A stretch of DNA of 64,000 bases from Pteria penguin (taxonomy: Eukaryota > Mollusca > Bivalvia > Pterioida > Pteriidae): assembly GCA_035048485.1 (NCBI GenBank), contig CM068587.1, forward strand, positions 40,919,842 to 40,983,841, given 5' to 3'. Numbering within the stretch: the first letter of the stretch is position 1; each line of letters starts with the position of its first letter. A model generated the notes under the pieces. That model worked only from the letters and a program-made list of their open reading frames with translations, ran no database searches and was not told the DNA's origin. Positions 23,260 through 36,490 of this stretch are shown here, one piece after another. A program made the translations under genes and the position numbers.

Positions 23260-26200
23260 TTGCTTGTTGTTGTGAGCGTCCTCGTTCTTACCGTCTTTGC
23301 GTGTATTCATTGCAGGCCATCCATGACGATGCTGGGACACAGACCAGCCAGCGTTGGAGGCCATTCATCCCCATATCAAGATAAGGGAATATCGTTTTGT
23401 TTCTATCATCCATATTGTATCATTGTTAAAGATCTATATACCGGTGGAATGCTTTGCACATTGCTTTTTCTTCACATTGTGGATTATTCCCGTTGGGCCA
23501 CTGAGGCCCTTAGTTCTTGTATTCGGTGCAATATCAAGAACTGATAGTTGTCTGTCTCCTTGGTATGAATGTGTCTTTATGGCTGAATGGTGTGTAATCG
23601 AATACTGGCCTGAGTAGTATGGATGTGGTATGAGTGTGTCGTATCTTTGTTTCTTTAAATCTATTTTGTAACATCTTCTTTATAGACATTTTGGACACAT
23701 ATTACTTGGGAGATAGACTGACTATCGCAAGGCCATCTTCTCATATGGGGGCAAACTTTGGGAGATATATAAGAGACTAGCTATAGTGAAATCGATACAT
23801 TCCAGCCATCAGCTACCCGACATCTAAGCATTCCACGATCGGTTTTCTCTTTGTATTAGACATTTCTTCTATTTAATTCTTGTTAAAAATTCAATCTGTA
23901 TTTGCAGACCATGAAATGCAAGCTTCCACGCTTTGAGACCACTTCATCCTTGGATCAGCAGTGATGCCACTTGGATGTATTTGAAAAAAAGGCCACATTT
24001 AAAGGACCTGTTAAAGGAGATATTCAACCATTAGTGGCCCTGATTTCCACGCAGGTTTTGATTGCTTCTTGTTGTAAATGTCCTCGTTCTTACCATATTT
24101 GCGTGTATTCATTGCAGGCTATCCATGACGATGCTGGGACACAGACCAGCCAGCGTTGGAGACCAATGGAGGAAGGGGATGTGAACATGCATCCCCATAT
24201 CAAGCTAAGGGAATATCGTTTTGTTTCTATCATCCATATTCTTTCATTGTTAATGCTCTATATACCGGTGGAATGCTTTGCACATTGCTTTTTCGTTACA
24301 TTATGGATTATTCTGGTTGGGCCACTGAGGCCCTTAGTTCTTGTATTCGGCGCAATATCAAGAACTGATAGGTAGTTGTCTGTCTCTTCGGTATGACTGT
24401 GCACATCGTACTTGGGATATGGATCGACTATCGAGAGGTCCAAAGTTAAGGGACATAGGTCAAGGGATTCCCAACTGACAAGTGAAATCGAGAGATTCGA
24501 GCCATCAACTACCCGATTTCTGAGCATTCCACGTCAGGTTTTCTCTCTGTGTTAAATATTTCTTCCATTTAATTTGTTGTTAAAATTCAACCTGTATTTG
24601 CAGACCATGAAATGCAAGCTTCCGCGCTTTGAGACCCCTTCATCCTTGGATCAGCAGTGATGCCACTTGGATGTATCTGAAAAAAGGCCACGTTTAAAGG
24701 ACCTGTTAAAGGAGATATTCAACCATTACTCGCCCCGATTTCCATGCAGGTTTTGATTGCTTGTTGTTGTGAGCGTCCTCGTTCTTACCATATTTGCGTG
24801 TATTCATTGCAGGCCATCCATGACGATGCTGGGACACAGACCAGCCAGCGTTGGAGGCCATTCATCCCCATATCAAGATAAGGGAATATCGTTTTGTTTC
24901 TATCATCCATATTGTATCATTGTTAAAGATCTATATACCGGTGGAATGCTTTGCACATTGCTTTTTCTTCACATTGTGGATTATTCCCGTTGGGCCACTG
25001 AGGCCCTTAGTTCTTGTATTCTTTGCAGTATCAAGAACTGATAGTTGTCTGTCTCCTTGGTATGAATGTGTCTTTATGGCTGAATGGTGTGTAATCGAAT
25101 ACTGGCCTGAGTAGTATGGATGTGGTATGAGTGTGTCGTATCTTTGTTTCTTTAAATCTATTTTGTAACAGCTTCTTTATAAACATTTTGGACACATATT
25201 ACTTGGGAGATAGACTGACTATCGCAAGGCCATCTTCTCATATGGGGGCAAACTTTGGGAGATATATAAGAGACTAGCTATAGTGAAATCGATACATTCC
25301 AGCCATCAGCTCCCCGACATCTAAGCATTCCACGATCGGTTTTCTCTTTGTATTAGATATTTCTTCTATTTAATTCTTGTTAAAAATTCAATCTGTATTT
25401 GCAGACCATGAAATGCAAGCTTCCGCGCTTTGAGACCACTTCATCCTTGGATCAGCAGTGATGCCACTTGGATGTATTTGAAAAAAAGGCCTCATTCAAA
25501 GGGCCTGTTAAAGGAGATATTCAACCATTAGTGGCCCCGATTTCCACGCAGGTTTTGATTGCTTCTTGTTGTAAATGTCCTCGTTCTTACCATATTTGCG
25601 TGTATTCATTGCAGGCTATCCATGACGATGCCGGGACACAGACCAGCCAGCGTTGGAGACCAATGGAGGAAGGGGATGAGAACATGCATCCCCATATCAA
25701 GCTAAGGGAATATCGTTTTGTTTCTATCATCCATATTCTTTCATTGTTAATGCTCTATATACCGGTGGAATGCTTTGCACATTGCTTTTTCGTCACATTA
25801 TGGATTATTCCGGTTGGGCCACTGAGGCCCTTAGTTCTTGTATTCGGCGCAATATCAAGAACTGATAGGTAGTTGTCTGTCTCTTCGGTATGACTGTGCA
25901 CATCGTACTTGGGATATGGATCGACTATCGAGAGGTCCAAAGTTAAGGGACATAGATCAAGGGATTCCCAACTGACAAGTGAAATCGAGAGATTCGAGCC
26001 ATCAACTACCCGATTTCTGAGCATTCCACGTCAGGTTTTCTCTCTGTGTTAAATATTTCTTCCATTTAATTTGTTGTTAAAATTCAACCTGTATTTGCAG
26101 ACCATGAAATGCAAGCTTCCGCGCTTTGAGACCCCTTCATCCTTGGATCAGCAGTGATGCCACTTGGATGTTTCTGAAAAAAGGCCACGTTTAAAGGACC

Positions 26201-29200
26201 TGTTAAAGGAGATATTCAACCATTACTCGCCCCGATTTCCATGCAGGTTTTGATTGCTTGTTGTTGTGAGCGTCCTCGTTCTTACCATATTTGCGTGTAT
26301 TCATTGCAGGCCATCCATGACGATGCTGGGACACAGACCAGCCAGCGTTGGAGGCCATTCATCCCCATATCAAGATAAGGGAATATCGTTTTGTTTCTAT
26401 CATCCATATTGTATCATTGTTAAAGATCTATATACCGGTGGAATGCTTTGCACATTGTTTTTTCTTCACATTGTGGATTATTCCCGTTGGGCCACTGAGG
26501 CCCTTAGTTCTTGTATTCGGTGCAATATCAAGAACTGATAGTTGTCTGTCTCCTTGGTATGAATGTGTCTTTATGGCTGAATGGTGTGTAATCGAATACT
26601 GGCCTGAGTAGTATGGATGTGGTATGAGCGTGTCGTATCTTTGTTTCTTTAAATCTATTTTGTAACATCTTCTTTATAGACATTTTGGACACATATTACT
26701 TGGGAGATAGACTGACTATCGCAAGGCCATCTTCTCATATGGGGGCAAACTTTGGGAGATATATAAGAGAATAGCTATAGTGAAATCGATACATTCCAGC
26801 CATTAGCTCCCCGACATCTAAGCATTCCACGATCGGTTTTCTCTTTGTATTAGATATTTCTTGTATTTAATTCTTGTTAAAAATTCAATCTGTATTTGCA
26901 GACCATGAAATGCAAGCTTCCGCGCTTTGAGACCACTTCATCCTTGGATCAGCAGTGATGCCACTTGGATGTATTTGAAAAAAAGGCCACATTCAAAGGG
27001 CCTGTTAAAGGAGATATTCAACCATTAGTGGCCCCGATTTCCACGCAGGTTTTGATTGCTTCTTGTTGTAAATGTCCTCGTTCTTACCATATTTGCGTGT
27101 ATTCATTGCAGGCTATCCATGACGATGCTGGGACACAGACCAGCCAGCGTTGGAGACCAATGGAGGAAGGGGATGTGAACATGCATCCCCATATCAAGCT
27201 AAGGGAATATCGTTTTGTTTCTATCATCCATATTCTTTCATTGTTAATGCTCTATATACCGGTGGAATGCTTTGCACATTGCTTTTTCGTGACATTATGG
27301 ATTATTCCGGTTGGGTCACTGAGGCCCTTAGTTCTTGTATTCGGCGCAATATCAAGAACTGATAGGTAGTTGTCTGTCTCTTCGGTATGACTGTGCACAT
27401 CGTACTTGGGATATGGATCGACTATCGAGAGGTCCAAAGTTAAGGGACATAGGTCAAGGGATTCCCAACTGACAAGTGAAATCGAGAGATTCGAGCCATC
27501 AACTACCCGATTTCAGAGCATTCCACGTCAGGTTTTCTCTCTGTGTTAAATATTTCTTCCATTTAACTTGTTAAAATTCAACCTGTATTTGCAGACCATG
27601 AAATGCAAGCTTCCGCGCTTTGAGACCCCTTCATCCTTGGATCAGCAGTGATGCCACTTGGATGTATCTGAAAAAAGGCCACGTTTAAAGGACCTGTTAA
27701 AGGAGATATTCAACCATTACTCGCCCCGATTTCCATGCAGGTTTTGATTGCTTGTTGTTGTGAGCATCCTCGTTCTTACCATATTTGCGTGTATTCATTG
27801 CAGGCCATCCATGACGATGCTGGGACACAGACCAGCCAGCGTTGGAGGCCATTCATCCCCATATCAAGATAAGGGAATATCGTTTTGTTTCTATCATCCA
27901 TATTGTATCATTGTTAAAGATCTATATACCGGTGGAATGCTTTGCACATTGCTTTTTCTTCACATTGTGGATTATTCCCGTTGGGCCACTGAGGCCCTTC
28001 GTTCTTGTATTCTTTGCAGTATCAAGAACTGATAGTTGTCTGTCTCCTTGGTATGAATGTGTCTTTATGGCTGAATGGTGTGTAATCGAATACTGGCCTG
28101 AGTAGTATGGATGTGGTATGAGTGTGTCGTATCTTTGTTTCTTTAAATCTATTTTGTAACATCTTCTTTATAGACATTTTGGACACATATTACTTGGGAG
28201 ATAGACTGACTATCGCAAGGCCATCTTCTCATATGAGGGCAAACTTTGGGAGATATATAAGAGACTAGCTATAGTGAAATCGATACATTCCAGCCATCAG
28301 CTACCCGACATCTAAGCATTCCACGATCGGTTTTCTCTTTGTATTAGACATTTCTTCTATTTAATTCTTGTTAAAAATTCAATCTGTATTTGCAGACCAT
28401 GAAATGCAAGCTTCCGCGCTTTGAGACCACTTCATCCTTGGATCAGCAGTGATGCCACTTGGATGTATTTGAAAAAAAGGCCACATTTAAAGGACCTGTT
28501 AAAGGAGATATTCAACCATTAGTGGCCCCGATTTCCACGCAGGTTTTGATTGCTTCTTGTTGTAAATGTCCTCGTTCTTACCCTATTTGCGTGTATTCAT
28601 TGCAGGCTATCCATGACGATGCTGGGACACAGACCAGCCAGCGTTGGAGACCAATGGAGGAAGGGGATGTGAACATGCATCCCCATATCAAGCTAAGGGA
28701 ATATCGTTTTGTTTCTATCATCCATATTCTTTCATTGTTAATGCTCTATATACCGGTGGAATGCTTTGCACATTGCTTTTTCGTCAAATTATGGATTATT
28801 CCGGTTGGGCCACTGAGGCCCTTAGTTCTTGTATTCGGCGCAATATCAAGAACTGATAGGTAGTTGTCTGTCTCTTCGGTATGACTGTGCACATCGTACT
28901 TGGGATATGGATCGACTATCGAGAGGTCCAAAGTTAAGGGACATAGGTCAAGGGATTCCCAACTGACAAGTGAAATCGAGAGATTCGAGCCATCAACTAC
29001 CCGATTTCTGAGCATTCCACGTCAGGTTTTCTCTCTGTGTTAAATATTTCTTCCATTTAATTTGTTGTTAAAATTCAACCTGTATTTGCAGACCATGAAA
29101 TGCAAGCTTCCGCGCTTTGAGACCCCTTCATCCTTGGATCAGCAGTGATGCCACTTGGATGTATCTGAAAAAAGGCCACGTTTAAAGGACCTGTTAAAGG

Positions 29201-32200
29201 AGATATTCAACCATTACTCGCCCCGATTTCCATGCAGGTTTTGATTGCTTGTTGTTGTGAGCGTCCTCGTTCTTACCATATTTGCGTGTATTCATTGCAG
29301 GCCATCCATGACGATGCTGGGACACAGACCAGCCAGCGTTGGAGGCCATTCATCCCCATATCAAGATAAGGGAATATCGTTTTGTTTCTATCATCCATAT
29401 TGTATCATTGTTAAAGATCTATATACCGGTGGAATGCTTTGCACATTGCTTTTTCTTCACATTGTGGATTATTCCCGTTGGGCCACTGAGGCCCTTAGTT
29501 CTTGTATTCGGTGCAATATCAAGAACTGATAGTTGTCTGTCTCCTTGGTATGAATGTGTCTTTATGGCTGAATGGTGTGTAATCGAATACTGGCCTGAGT
29601 AGTATGGATGTGGTATGAGTGTGTCGTATCTTTGTTTCTTTAAATCTATTTTGTAACATCTTCTTTATAGACATTTTGGACACATATTACTTGGGAGATA
29701 GACTGACTATCGCAAGGCCATCTTCTCATATGGGGGCAAACTTTGGGAGATATATAAGAGACTAGCTATAGTGAAATCGATACATTCCAGCCATCAGCTA
29801 CCCGACATCTAAGCATTCCACGATCGGTTTTCTCTTTGTATTAGACATTTCTTCTATTTAATTCTTGTTAAAAATTCAATCTGTATTTGCAGACCATGAA
29901 ATGCAAGCTTCCGCGCTTTGAGACCACTTCATCCTTGGATCAGCAGTGATGCCACTTGGATGTATTTGAAAAAAAGGCCACATTTAAAGGACCTGTTAAA
30001 GGAGATATTCAACCATTAGTGGCCCCGATTTCCACGCAGGTTTTGATTGCTTCTTGTTGTAAATGTCCTCGTTCTTACCGTATTTGCGTGTATTCATTGC
30101 AGGCTATCCATGACGATGCTGGGACACAGACCAGCCAGCGTTGGAGACCAATGGAGGAAGGGGATGTGAACATGCATCCCCATATCAAGCTAAGGGAATA
30201 TCGTTTTGTTTCTATCATCCATATTCTTTCATTGTTAATGCTCTATATACCGGTGGAATGCTTTGCACATTGCTTTTTCGTCAAATTATGGATTATTCCG
30301 GTTGGGCCACTGAGGCCCTTAGTTCTTGTATTCGGCGCAATATCAAGAACTGATAGGTAGTTGTCTGTCTCTTCGGTATGACTGTGCACATCGTACTTGG
30401 GATATGGATCGACTATCGAGAGGTCCAAAGTTAAGGGACATAGGTCAAGGGATTCCCAACTGACAAGTGAAATCGAGAGATTCGAGCCATCAACTACCCG
30501 ATTTCTGAGCATTCCACGTCAGATTTTCTCTCTGTGTTAAATATTTCTTCCATTTAATTTGTTGTTAAAATTCAACCTGTATTTGCAGACCATGAAATGC
30601 AAGCTTCCGCGCTTTGAGACCCCTTCATCCTTGGATCAGCAGTGATGCCACTTGGATGTATCTGAAAAAAGGCCACGTTTAAAGGACCTGTTAAAGGAGA
30701 TATTCAACCATTACTCGCCCCGATTTCCATGCAGGTTTTGATTGCTTGTTGTTGTGAGCGTCCTCGTTCTTACCATATTTGCGTGTATTCATTGCAGGCC
30801 ATCCATGACGATGCTGGGACACAGACCAGCCAGCGTTGGAGGCCATTCATCCCCATATCAAGATAAGGGAATATCGTTTTGTTTCTATCATCCATATTGT
30901 ATCATTGTTAAAGATCTATATACCGGTGGAATGCTTTGCACATTGCTTTTTCTTCACATTGTGGATTATTCCCGTTGGGCCACTGAGGCCCTTAGTTCTT
31001 GTATTCGGTGCAATATCAAGAACTGATAGTTGTCTGTCTCCTTGGTATGAATGTGTCTTTATGGCTGAATGGTGTGTAATCGAATACTGGCCTGAGTAGT
31101 ATGGATGTGGTATGAGTGTGTCGTATCTTTGTTTCTTTAAATCTATTTTGTAACATCTTCTTTATAGACATTTTGGACACATATTACTTGGGAGATAGAC
31201 TGACTATCGCAAGGCCATCTTCTCATATGGGGGCAAACTTTGGGAGATATATAAGAGACTAGCTATAGTGAAATCGATACATTCCAGCCATCAGCTACCC
31301 GACATCTAAGCATTCCACGATCGGTTTTCTCTTTGTATTAGACATTTCTTCTATTTAATTCTTGTTAAAAATTCAATCTGTATTTGCAGACCATGAAATG
31401 CAAGCTTCCGCGCTTTGAGACCACTTCATCCTTGGATCAGCAGTGATGCCACTTGGATGTATTTGAAAAAAAGGCCACATTCAAAGGGCCTGTTAAAGGA
31501 GATATTCAACCATTAGTGGCCCCGATTTCCACGCAGGTTTTGATTGCTTCTTGTTGTAAATGTCCTCGTTCTTACCGTATTTGCGTGTATTCATTGCAGG
31601 CTATCCATGACGATGCTGGGACACAGACCAGCCAGCGTTGGAGACCAATGGAGGAAGGGGATGTGAACATGCATCCCCATATCAAGCTAAGGGAATATCG
31701 TTTTGTTTCTATCATCCATATTCTTTCATTGTTAATGCTCTATATACCGGTGGAATGCTTTGCACATTGCTTTTTCGTGACATTATGGATTATTCCGGTT
31801 GGGCCACTGAGGCCCTTAGTTCTTGTATTCGGTGCAATATCAAGAACTGATAGGTAGTTGTCTGTCTCTTCGGTATGACTGTGCACATCGTACTTGGGAT
31901 ATGGATCGACTATCGAGAGGTCCAAAGTTAAGGGACATAGGTCAAGGGATTCCCAACTGACAAGTGAAATCGAGAGATTCGAGCCATCAACTACCCGATT
32001 TCAGAGCATTCCACGTCAGGTTTTCTCTCTGTGTTAAATATTTCTTCCATTTAACTTGTTGTTAAAATTCAACCTGTATTTGCAGACCATGAAATGCAAG
32101 CTTCCGCGCTTTGAGACCCCTTCATCCTTGGATCAGCAGTGATGCCACTTGGATGTATCTGAAAAAAGGCCACGTTTAAAGGACCTGTTAAAGGAGATAT

Positions 32201-32880
32201 TCAACCATTACTCGCCCCGATTTCCATGCAGGTTTTGATTGCTTGTTGTTGTGAGCGTCCTCGTTCTTACCATATTTGCGTGTATTCATTGCAGGCCATC
32301 CATGACGATGCTGGGAAACAGACCAGCCAGCGTTGGAGGCCATTCATCCCCATATCAAGATAAGGGAATATCGTTTTGTTTCTATCATCCATATTGTATC
32401 ATTGTTAAAGATCTATATACCGGTGGAATGCTTTGCACATTGCTTTTTCTTCACATTGTGGATTATTCCCGTTGGGCCACTGAGGCCCTTAGTTCTTGTA
32501 TTCGGTGCAATATCAAGAACTGATAGTTGTCTGTCTCCTTGGTATGAATGTGTCTTTATGGCTGAATGGTGTGTAATCGAATACTGGCCTGAGTAGTATG
32601 GATGTGGTATGAGTGTGTCGTATCTTTGTTTCTTTAAATCTATTTTGTAACATCTTCTTTATAGACATTTTGGACACATATTACTTGGGAGATAGACTGA
32701 CTATCGCAAGGCCATCTTCTCATATGGGGGCAAACTTTGGGAGATATATAAGAGACTAGCTATAGTGAAATCGATACATTCCAGCCATCAGCTACCCGAC
32801 ATCTAAGCATTCCACGATCGGTTTTCTCTTTGTATTAGACATTTCTTCTATTTAATTCTTGTTAAAAATTCAATCTGTAT

Positions 32881-32886
32881 TTGCAG
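32881..32886 (+). promoter_or_regulatory. Acceptor-like tract before the ATG exon (representative unit)
   Basis: 'ttaaaaattcaatctgtatt' runs into TTGCAG|ACCATG. The same T-rich tract and CAG precede the ATG in all A and B halves, and in edge copies at 7473, 43369, 43809 and 44413. An adenine at -3 of the ATG gives it an acceptable start context. It could be a splice acceptor for an upstream 5' exon. Confidence 0.4.
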
Positions 32887-33033
32887 ACCATGAAATGCAA
32901 GCTTCCGCGCTTTGAGACCACTTCATCCTTGGATCAGCAGTGATGCCACTTGGATGTATTTGAAAAAAAGGCCACATTCAAAGGGCCTGTTAAAGGAGAT
33001 ATTCAACCATTAGTGGCCCCGATTTCCACGCAG
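32887..33033 (+). pseudogene. Representative A-half exon 1 (unit 18)
   Basis: From ATG 32890 the frame reads MKCKLPRFE...SSLDQQ, then TGA at codon 18 (32941-32943), then CHLDVFEKKATFKGPVKGD... to CAG|GTTTTG at 33033, phase 0. The TGA is the only stop in 48 codons and is present in every interior A and B half checked. Three readings are possible: a pseudogene exon; translation starting after the TGA; or TGA recoding. The edge copies suggest that the stretch between the +1 base at CCGCGC and the poly-A run was originally read in another frame, which favours the pseudogene reading. No family is recognised. Confidence 0.4.
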
Positions 33034-33096
33034 GTTTTGATTGCTTCTTGTTGTAAATGTCCTCGTTCTTACCGTATTTGCGTGTATTCATTGCAG

Positions 33097-33354
33097 GCTA
33101 TCCATGACGATGCTGGGACACAGACCAGCCAGCGTTGGAGACCAATGGAGGAAGGGGATGTGAACATGCATCCCCATATCAAGCTAAGGGAATATCGTTT
33201 TGTTTCTATCATCCATATTCTTTCATTGTTAATGCTCTATATACCGGTGGAATGCTTTGCACATTGCTTTTTCGTGACATTATGGATTATTCCGGTTGGG
33301 CCACTGAGGCCCTTAGTTCTTGTATTCGGTGCAATATCAAGAACTGATAGGTAG
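33097..33354 (+). pseudogene. Representative A-half second open segment (unit 18)
   Basis: After a 63-nt GTTTTG...TTGCAG intron-like segment (33034-33096), the phase-0 frame is open for 85 codons (AIHDDAGTQTSQRWRP…HIKLREYRFVSIIHIL…), hydrophobic in the second half, ending SRTDR and TAG. Because 63 is a multiple of three and has no stop in this frame, the A half is open with or without splicing. Between A and B over the hydrophobic part, this frame shows four mostly conservative amino-acid changes and two silent ones; the overlapping frame shows only amino-acid changes. That is a weak hint that this was the selected frame. The array copies are too alike to test further by eye. Confidence 0.4.
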
Positions 33355-35079
33355 TTGTCTGTCTCTTCGGTATGACTGTGCACATCGTACTTGGGATATG
33401 GATCGACTATCGAGAGGTCCAAAGTTAAGGGACATAGGTCAAGGGATTCCCAACTGACAAGTGAAATCGAGAGATTCGAGCCATCAACTACCCGATTTCA
33501 GAGCATTCCACGTCAGGTTTTCTCTCTGTGTTAAATATTTCTTCCATTTAATTTGTTGTTAAAATTCAACCTGTATTTGCAGACTATGAAATGCAAGCTT
33601 CCACGCTTTGAGACCCCTTCATCCTTGGATCAGCAGTGATGCCACTTGGATGTATCTGAAAAAAGGCCACGTTTAAAGGACCTCTTAAAGGAGATATTCA
33701 ACCATTACTCGCCCCAATTTCCATGCAGGTTTTGATTGCTTGTTGTTGTGAGCGTCCTCGTTCTTACCGTCTTTGCGTGTATTCATTGCAGGCCATCCAT
33801 GACGATGCTGGGACACAGACCAGCCAGCGTTGGAGGCCATTCATCCCCATATCAAGATAAGGGAATATCGTTTTGTTTCTGTCATCCATATTGTATCATT
33901 GTTAAAGATCTATATACCGGTGGAATGCTTTGCACATTGCTTTTTCTTCACATTGTGGATTATTCCCGTTGGGCCACTGAGGCCCTTAGTTCTTGTATTC
34001 GGTGCAATATCAAGAACTGATAGTTGTCTGTCTCCTTGGTATGAATGTGTCTTTATGGCTGAATGGTGTGTAATCGAATACTGGCCTGAGTAGTATGGAT
34101 GTGGTATGAGTGTGTCGTATCTTTGTTTCTTTAAATCTATTTTGTAACATCTTCTTTATAGACATTTTGGACACATATTACTTGGGAGATAGACTGACTA
34201 TCGCAAGGCCATCTTCTCATATGGGGGCAAACTTTGGGAGATATATAAGAGACTAGCTATAGTGAAATCGATACATTCCAGCCATCAGCTACCCGACATC
34301 TAAGCATTCCACGATCGGTTTTCTCTTTGTATTAGATATTTCTTCTATTTAATTCTTGTTAAAAATTCAATCTGTATTTGCAGACCATGAAATGCAAGCT
34401 TCTGTGCTTTGAGACCCCTTCATCCTTGGATCAGCAGTGATGCCACTTGGATGTATTTGAAAAAAAGGCCACATTTAAAGGACCTGTTAAAGGAGATATT
34501 CAACCATTAGTGGCCCCGATTTCCACGCAGGTTTTGATTGCTTCTTGTTGTAAATATCCTTGTTCTTACCATATTTGCGTGTATTCATTGCAGGCTATCC
34601 ATGACGATGCTGGGACACAGACCAGCCAGCGTTGGAGACCAATGGAGGAAGGGGATGTGAACATGCATCCCCATATCAAGCTAAGGGAATATCGTTTTGT
34701 TTCTATCATCCATATTCTTTCATTGTTTATGCTCTATATACCGGTGGAATGCTTTGCACATTGCTTTTTCGTGACATTATGGATTATTCCGGTTGGGCCA
34801 CTGAGGCCCTTAGTTCTTGTATTCGGCGCAATATCAAGAACTGATAGGTAGTTGTCTGTCTCTTCGGTATGACTGTGCACATCGTACTTGGGATATGGAT
34901 CGACTATCGAGAGGTCCAAAGTTAAGGGACATAGGTCAAGGGATTCCCAACTGACAAGTGAAATCGAGAGATTCGAGCCATCAACTACCCGATTTCTGAG
35001 CATTCCACGTCAGGTTTTCTCTCTGTGTTAAATATTTCTTCCATTTAATTTGTTGTTAAAATTCAACCTGTATTTGCAG

Positions 35080-35225
35080 ACCATGAAATGCAAGCTTCCG
35101 CGCTTTGAGACCCCTTCATCCTTGGATCAGCAGTGATGCCACTTGGATGTATCTGAAAAAAGGCCACGTTTAAAGGACCTGTTAAAAGAGATATTCAACC
35201 ATTACTCGCCCCGATTTCCATGCAG
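35080..35225 (+). pseudogene. Representative B-half exon 1 (unit 19)
   Basis: ATG at 35083 gives the same start as the A half and the same TGA at codon 18 (35134-35136). The B half has six A's where A has seven (GTATCTGAAAAAAGG), so its later part reads …SEKRPRLKDLLKEIF…YSPRFP and ends TGC AG|GTTTTG, phase 2. This later frame equals the one left open in the left-edge copy, so the one-base loss restores an ancestral frame that the upstream extra base had broken. Confidence 0.4.
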
Positions 35226-35288
35226 GTTTTGATTGCTTGTTGTTGTGAGCGTCCTCGTTCTTACCGTCTTTGCGTGTATTCATTGCAG

Positions 35289-35517
35289 GCCATCCATGAC
35301 GATGCTGGGACACAGACCAGCCAGCGTTGGAGGCCATTCATCCCCATATCAAGATAAGGGAATATCGTTTTGTTTCTATCATCCATATTGTATCATTGTT
35401 AAAGATCTATATACCGGTGGAATGCTTTGCACATTGCTTTTTCTTCACATTGTGGATTATTCCCGTTGGGCCACTGAGGCCCTTAGTTCTTGTATTCGGT
35501 GCAATATCAAGAACTGA
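35289..35517 (+). pseudogene. Representative B-half second open segment (unit 19)
   Basis: Removing the 63-nt segment 35226-35288 joins codon AG|G and gives an open frame to the TGA at 35515-35517: PSMTMLGHRPASVGGHSS…DKGISFCFYHPY…LYTGGMLCTLL…EALSS, about 75 codons. Unspliced, the frame stops at once (AGG TTT TGA), so in B the intron is needed. The segment is open in the B halves of units 1-24, with a changed end in unit 24 and a small upstream shift in unit 3 (near 11402). Hydrophobic patches and several Cys are present; no known domain is recognised. Confidence 0.4.
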
Positions 35518-36490
35518 TAGTTGTCTGTCTCCTTGGTATGAATGTGTCTTTATGGCTGAATGGTGTGTAATCGAATACTGGCCTGAGTAGTATGGATGTG
35601 GTATGAGTGTGTCGTATCTTTGTTTCTTTAAATCTATTTTGTAACATCTTCTTTATAGACATTTTGGACACATATTACTTGGGAGATAGACTGACTATCG
35701 CAAGGCCATCTTCTCATATGGGGGCAAACTTTGGGAGATATATAAGAGACTAGCTATAGTGAAATCGATACATTCCAGCCATCAGCTACCCGACATCTAA
35801 GCATTCCACGATCGGTTTTCTCTTTGTATTAGACATTTCTTCTATTTAATTCTTGTTAAAAATTCAATCTGTATTTGCAGACCATGAAATGCAAGCTTCC
35901 ACGCTTTGAGACCACTTCATCCTTGGATCAGCAGTGATGCCACTTGGATGTATTTGAAAAAAAGGCCACATTTAAAGGACCTGTTAAAGGAGATATTCAA
36001 CCATTAGTGGCGCCGATTTCCACGCAGGTTTTGATTGCTTCTTGTTGTAAATGTCCTCATTCTTACCATATTTGCGTGTATTCATTGCAGGCTATCCATG
36101 ACGATGCTGGGACACAGACCAGCCAGCGTTGGAGACCAATGGAGGAAGGGGATGTGAACATGCATCCCCATATCAAGCTAAGGGAATATCGTTTTGTTTC
36201 TATCATCCATATTCTTTCATTGTTAATGCTCTATATACCGGTGGAATGCTTTGCACATTGCTTTTTCGTCACATTATGGATTATTCCGGTTGGGCCACTG
36301 AGGCCCTTAGTTCTTGTATTCGGCGCAATATCAAGAACTGATAGGTAGTTGTCTGTCTCTTCGGTATGACTGTGCACATCGTACTTGGGATATGGATCGA
36401 CTATCGAGAGGTCCAAAGTTAAGGGACATAGGTCAAGGGATTCCCAACTGACAAGTGAAATCGAGAGATTCGAGCCATCAACTACCCGAT

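Larger units (their letters stand above)
32000..36490 (+). repeat. Trimer block 2a of the higher-order repeat
   Basis: Ordered private markers: 'gggaaacagacc' (32315), 'cagactatgaaatgc' (33581), 'gacctcttaaagg' (33679), 'tttctgtcatcc' (33877), 'ccttgttcttaccat' (34557), 'gttaaaagag' (35182), 'gtggcgccgattt' (36007), 'cctcattcttaccat' (36055). Every marker repeats 4,491 bp later. Boundaries are accurate to about 200 bp. Confidence 0.85.

Noticed and set aside
32941..32943. Selenocysteine at the in-frame TGA
   Set aside because: Kept only as a test; no SECIS-like element was recognised by eye, and edge copies suggest the frame there is secondary.
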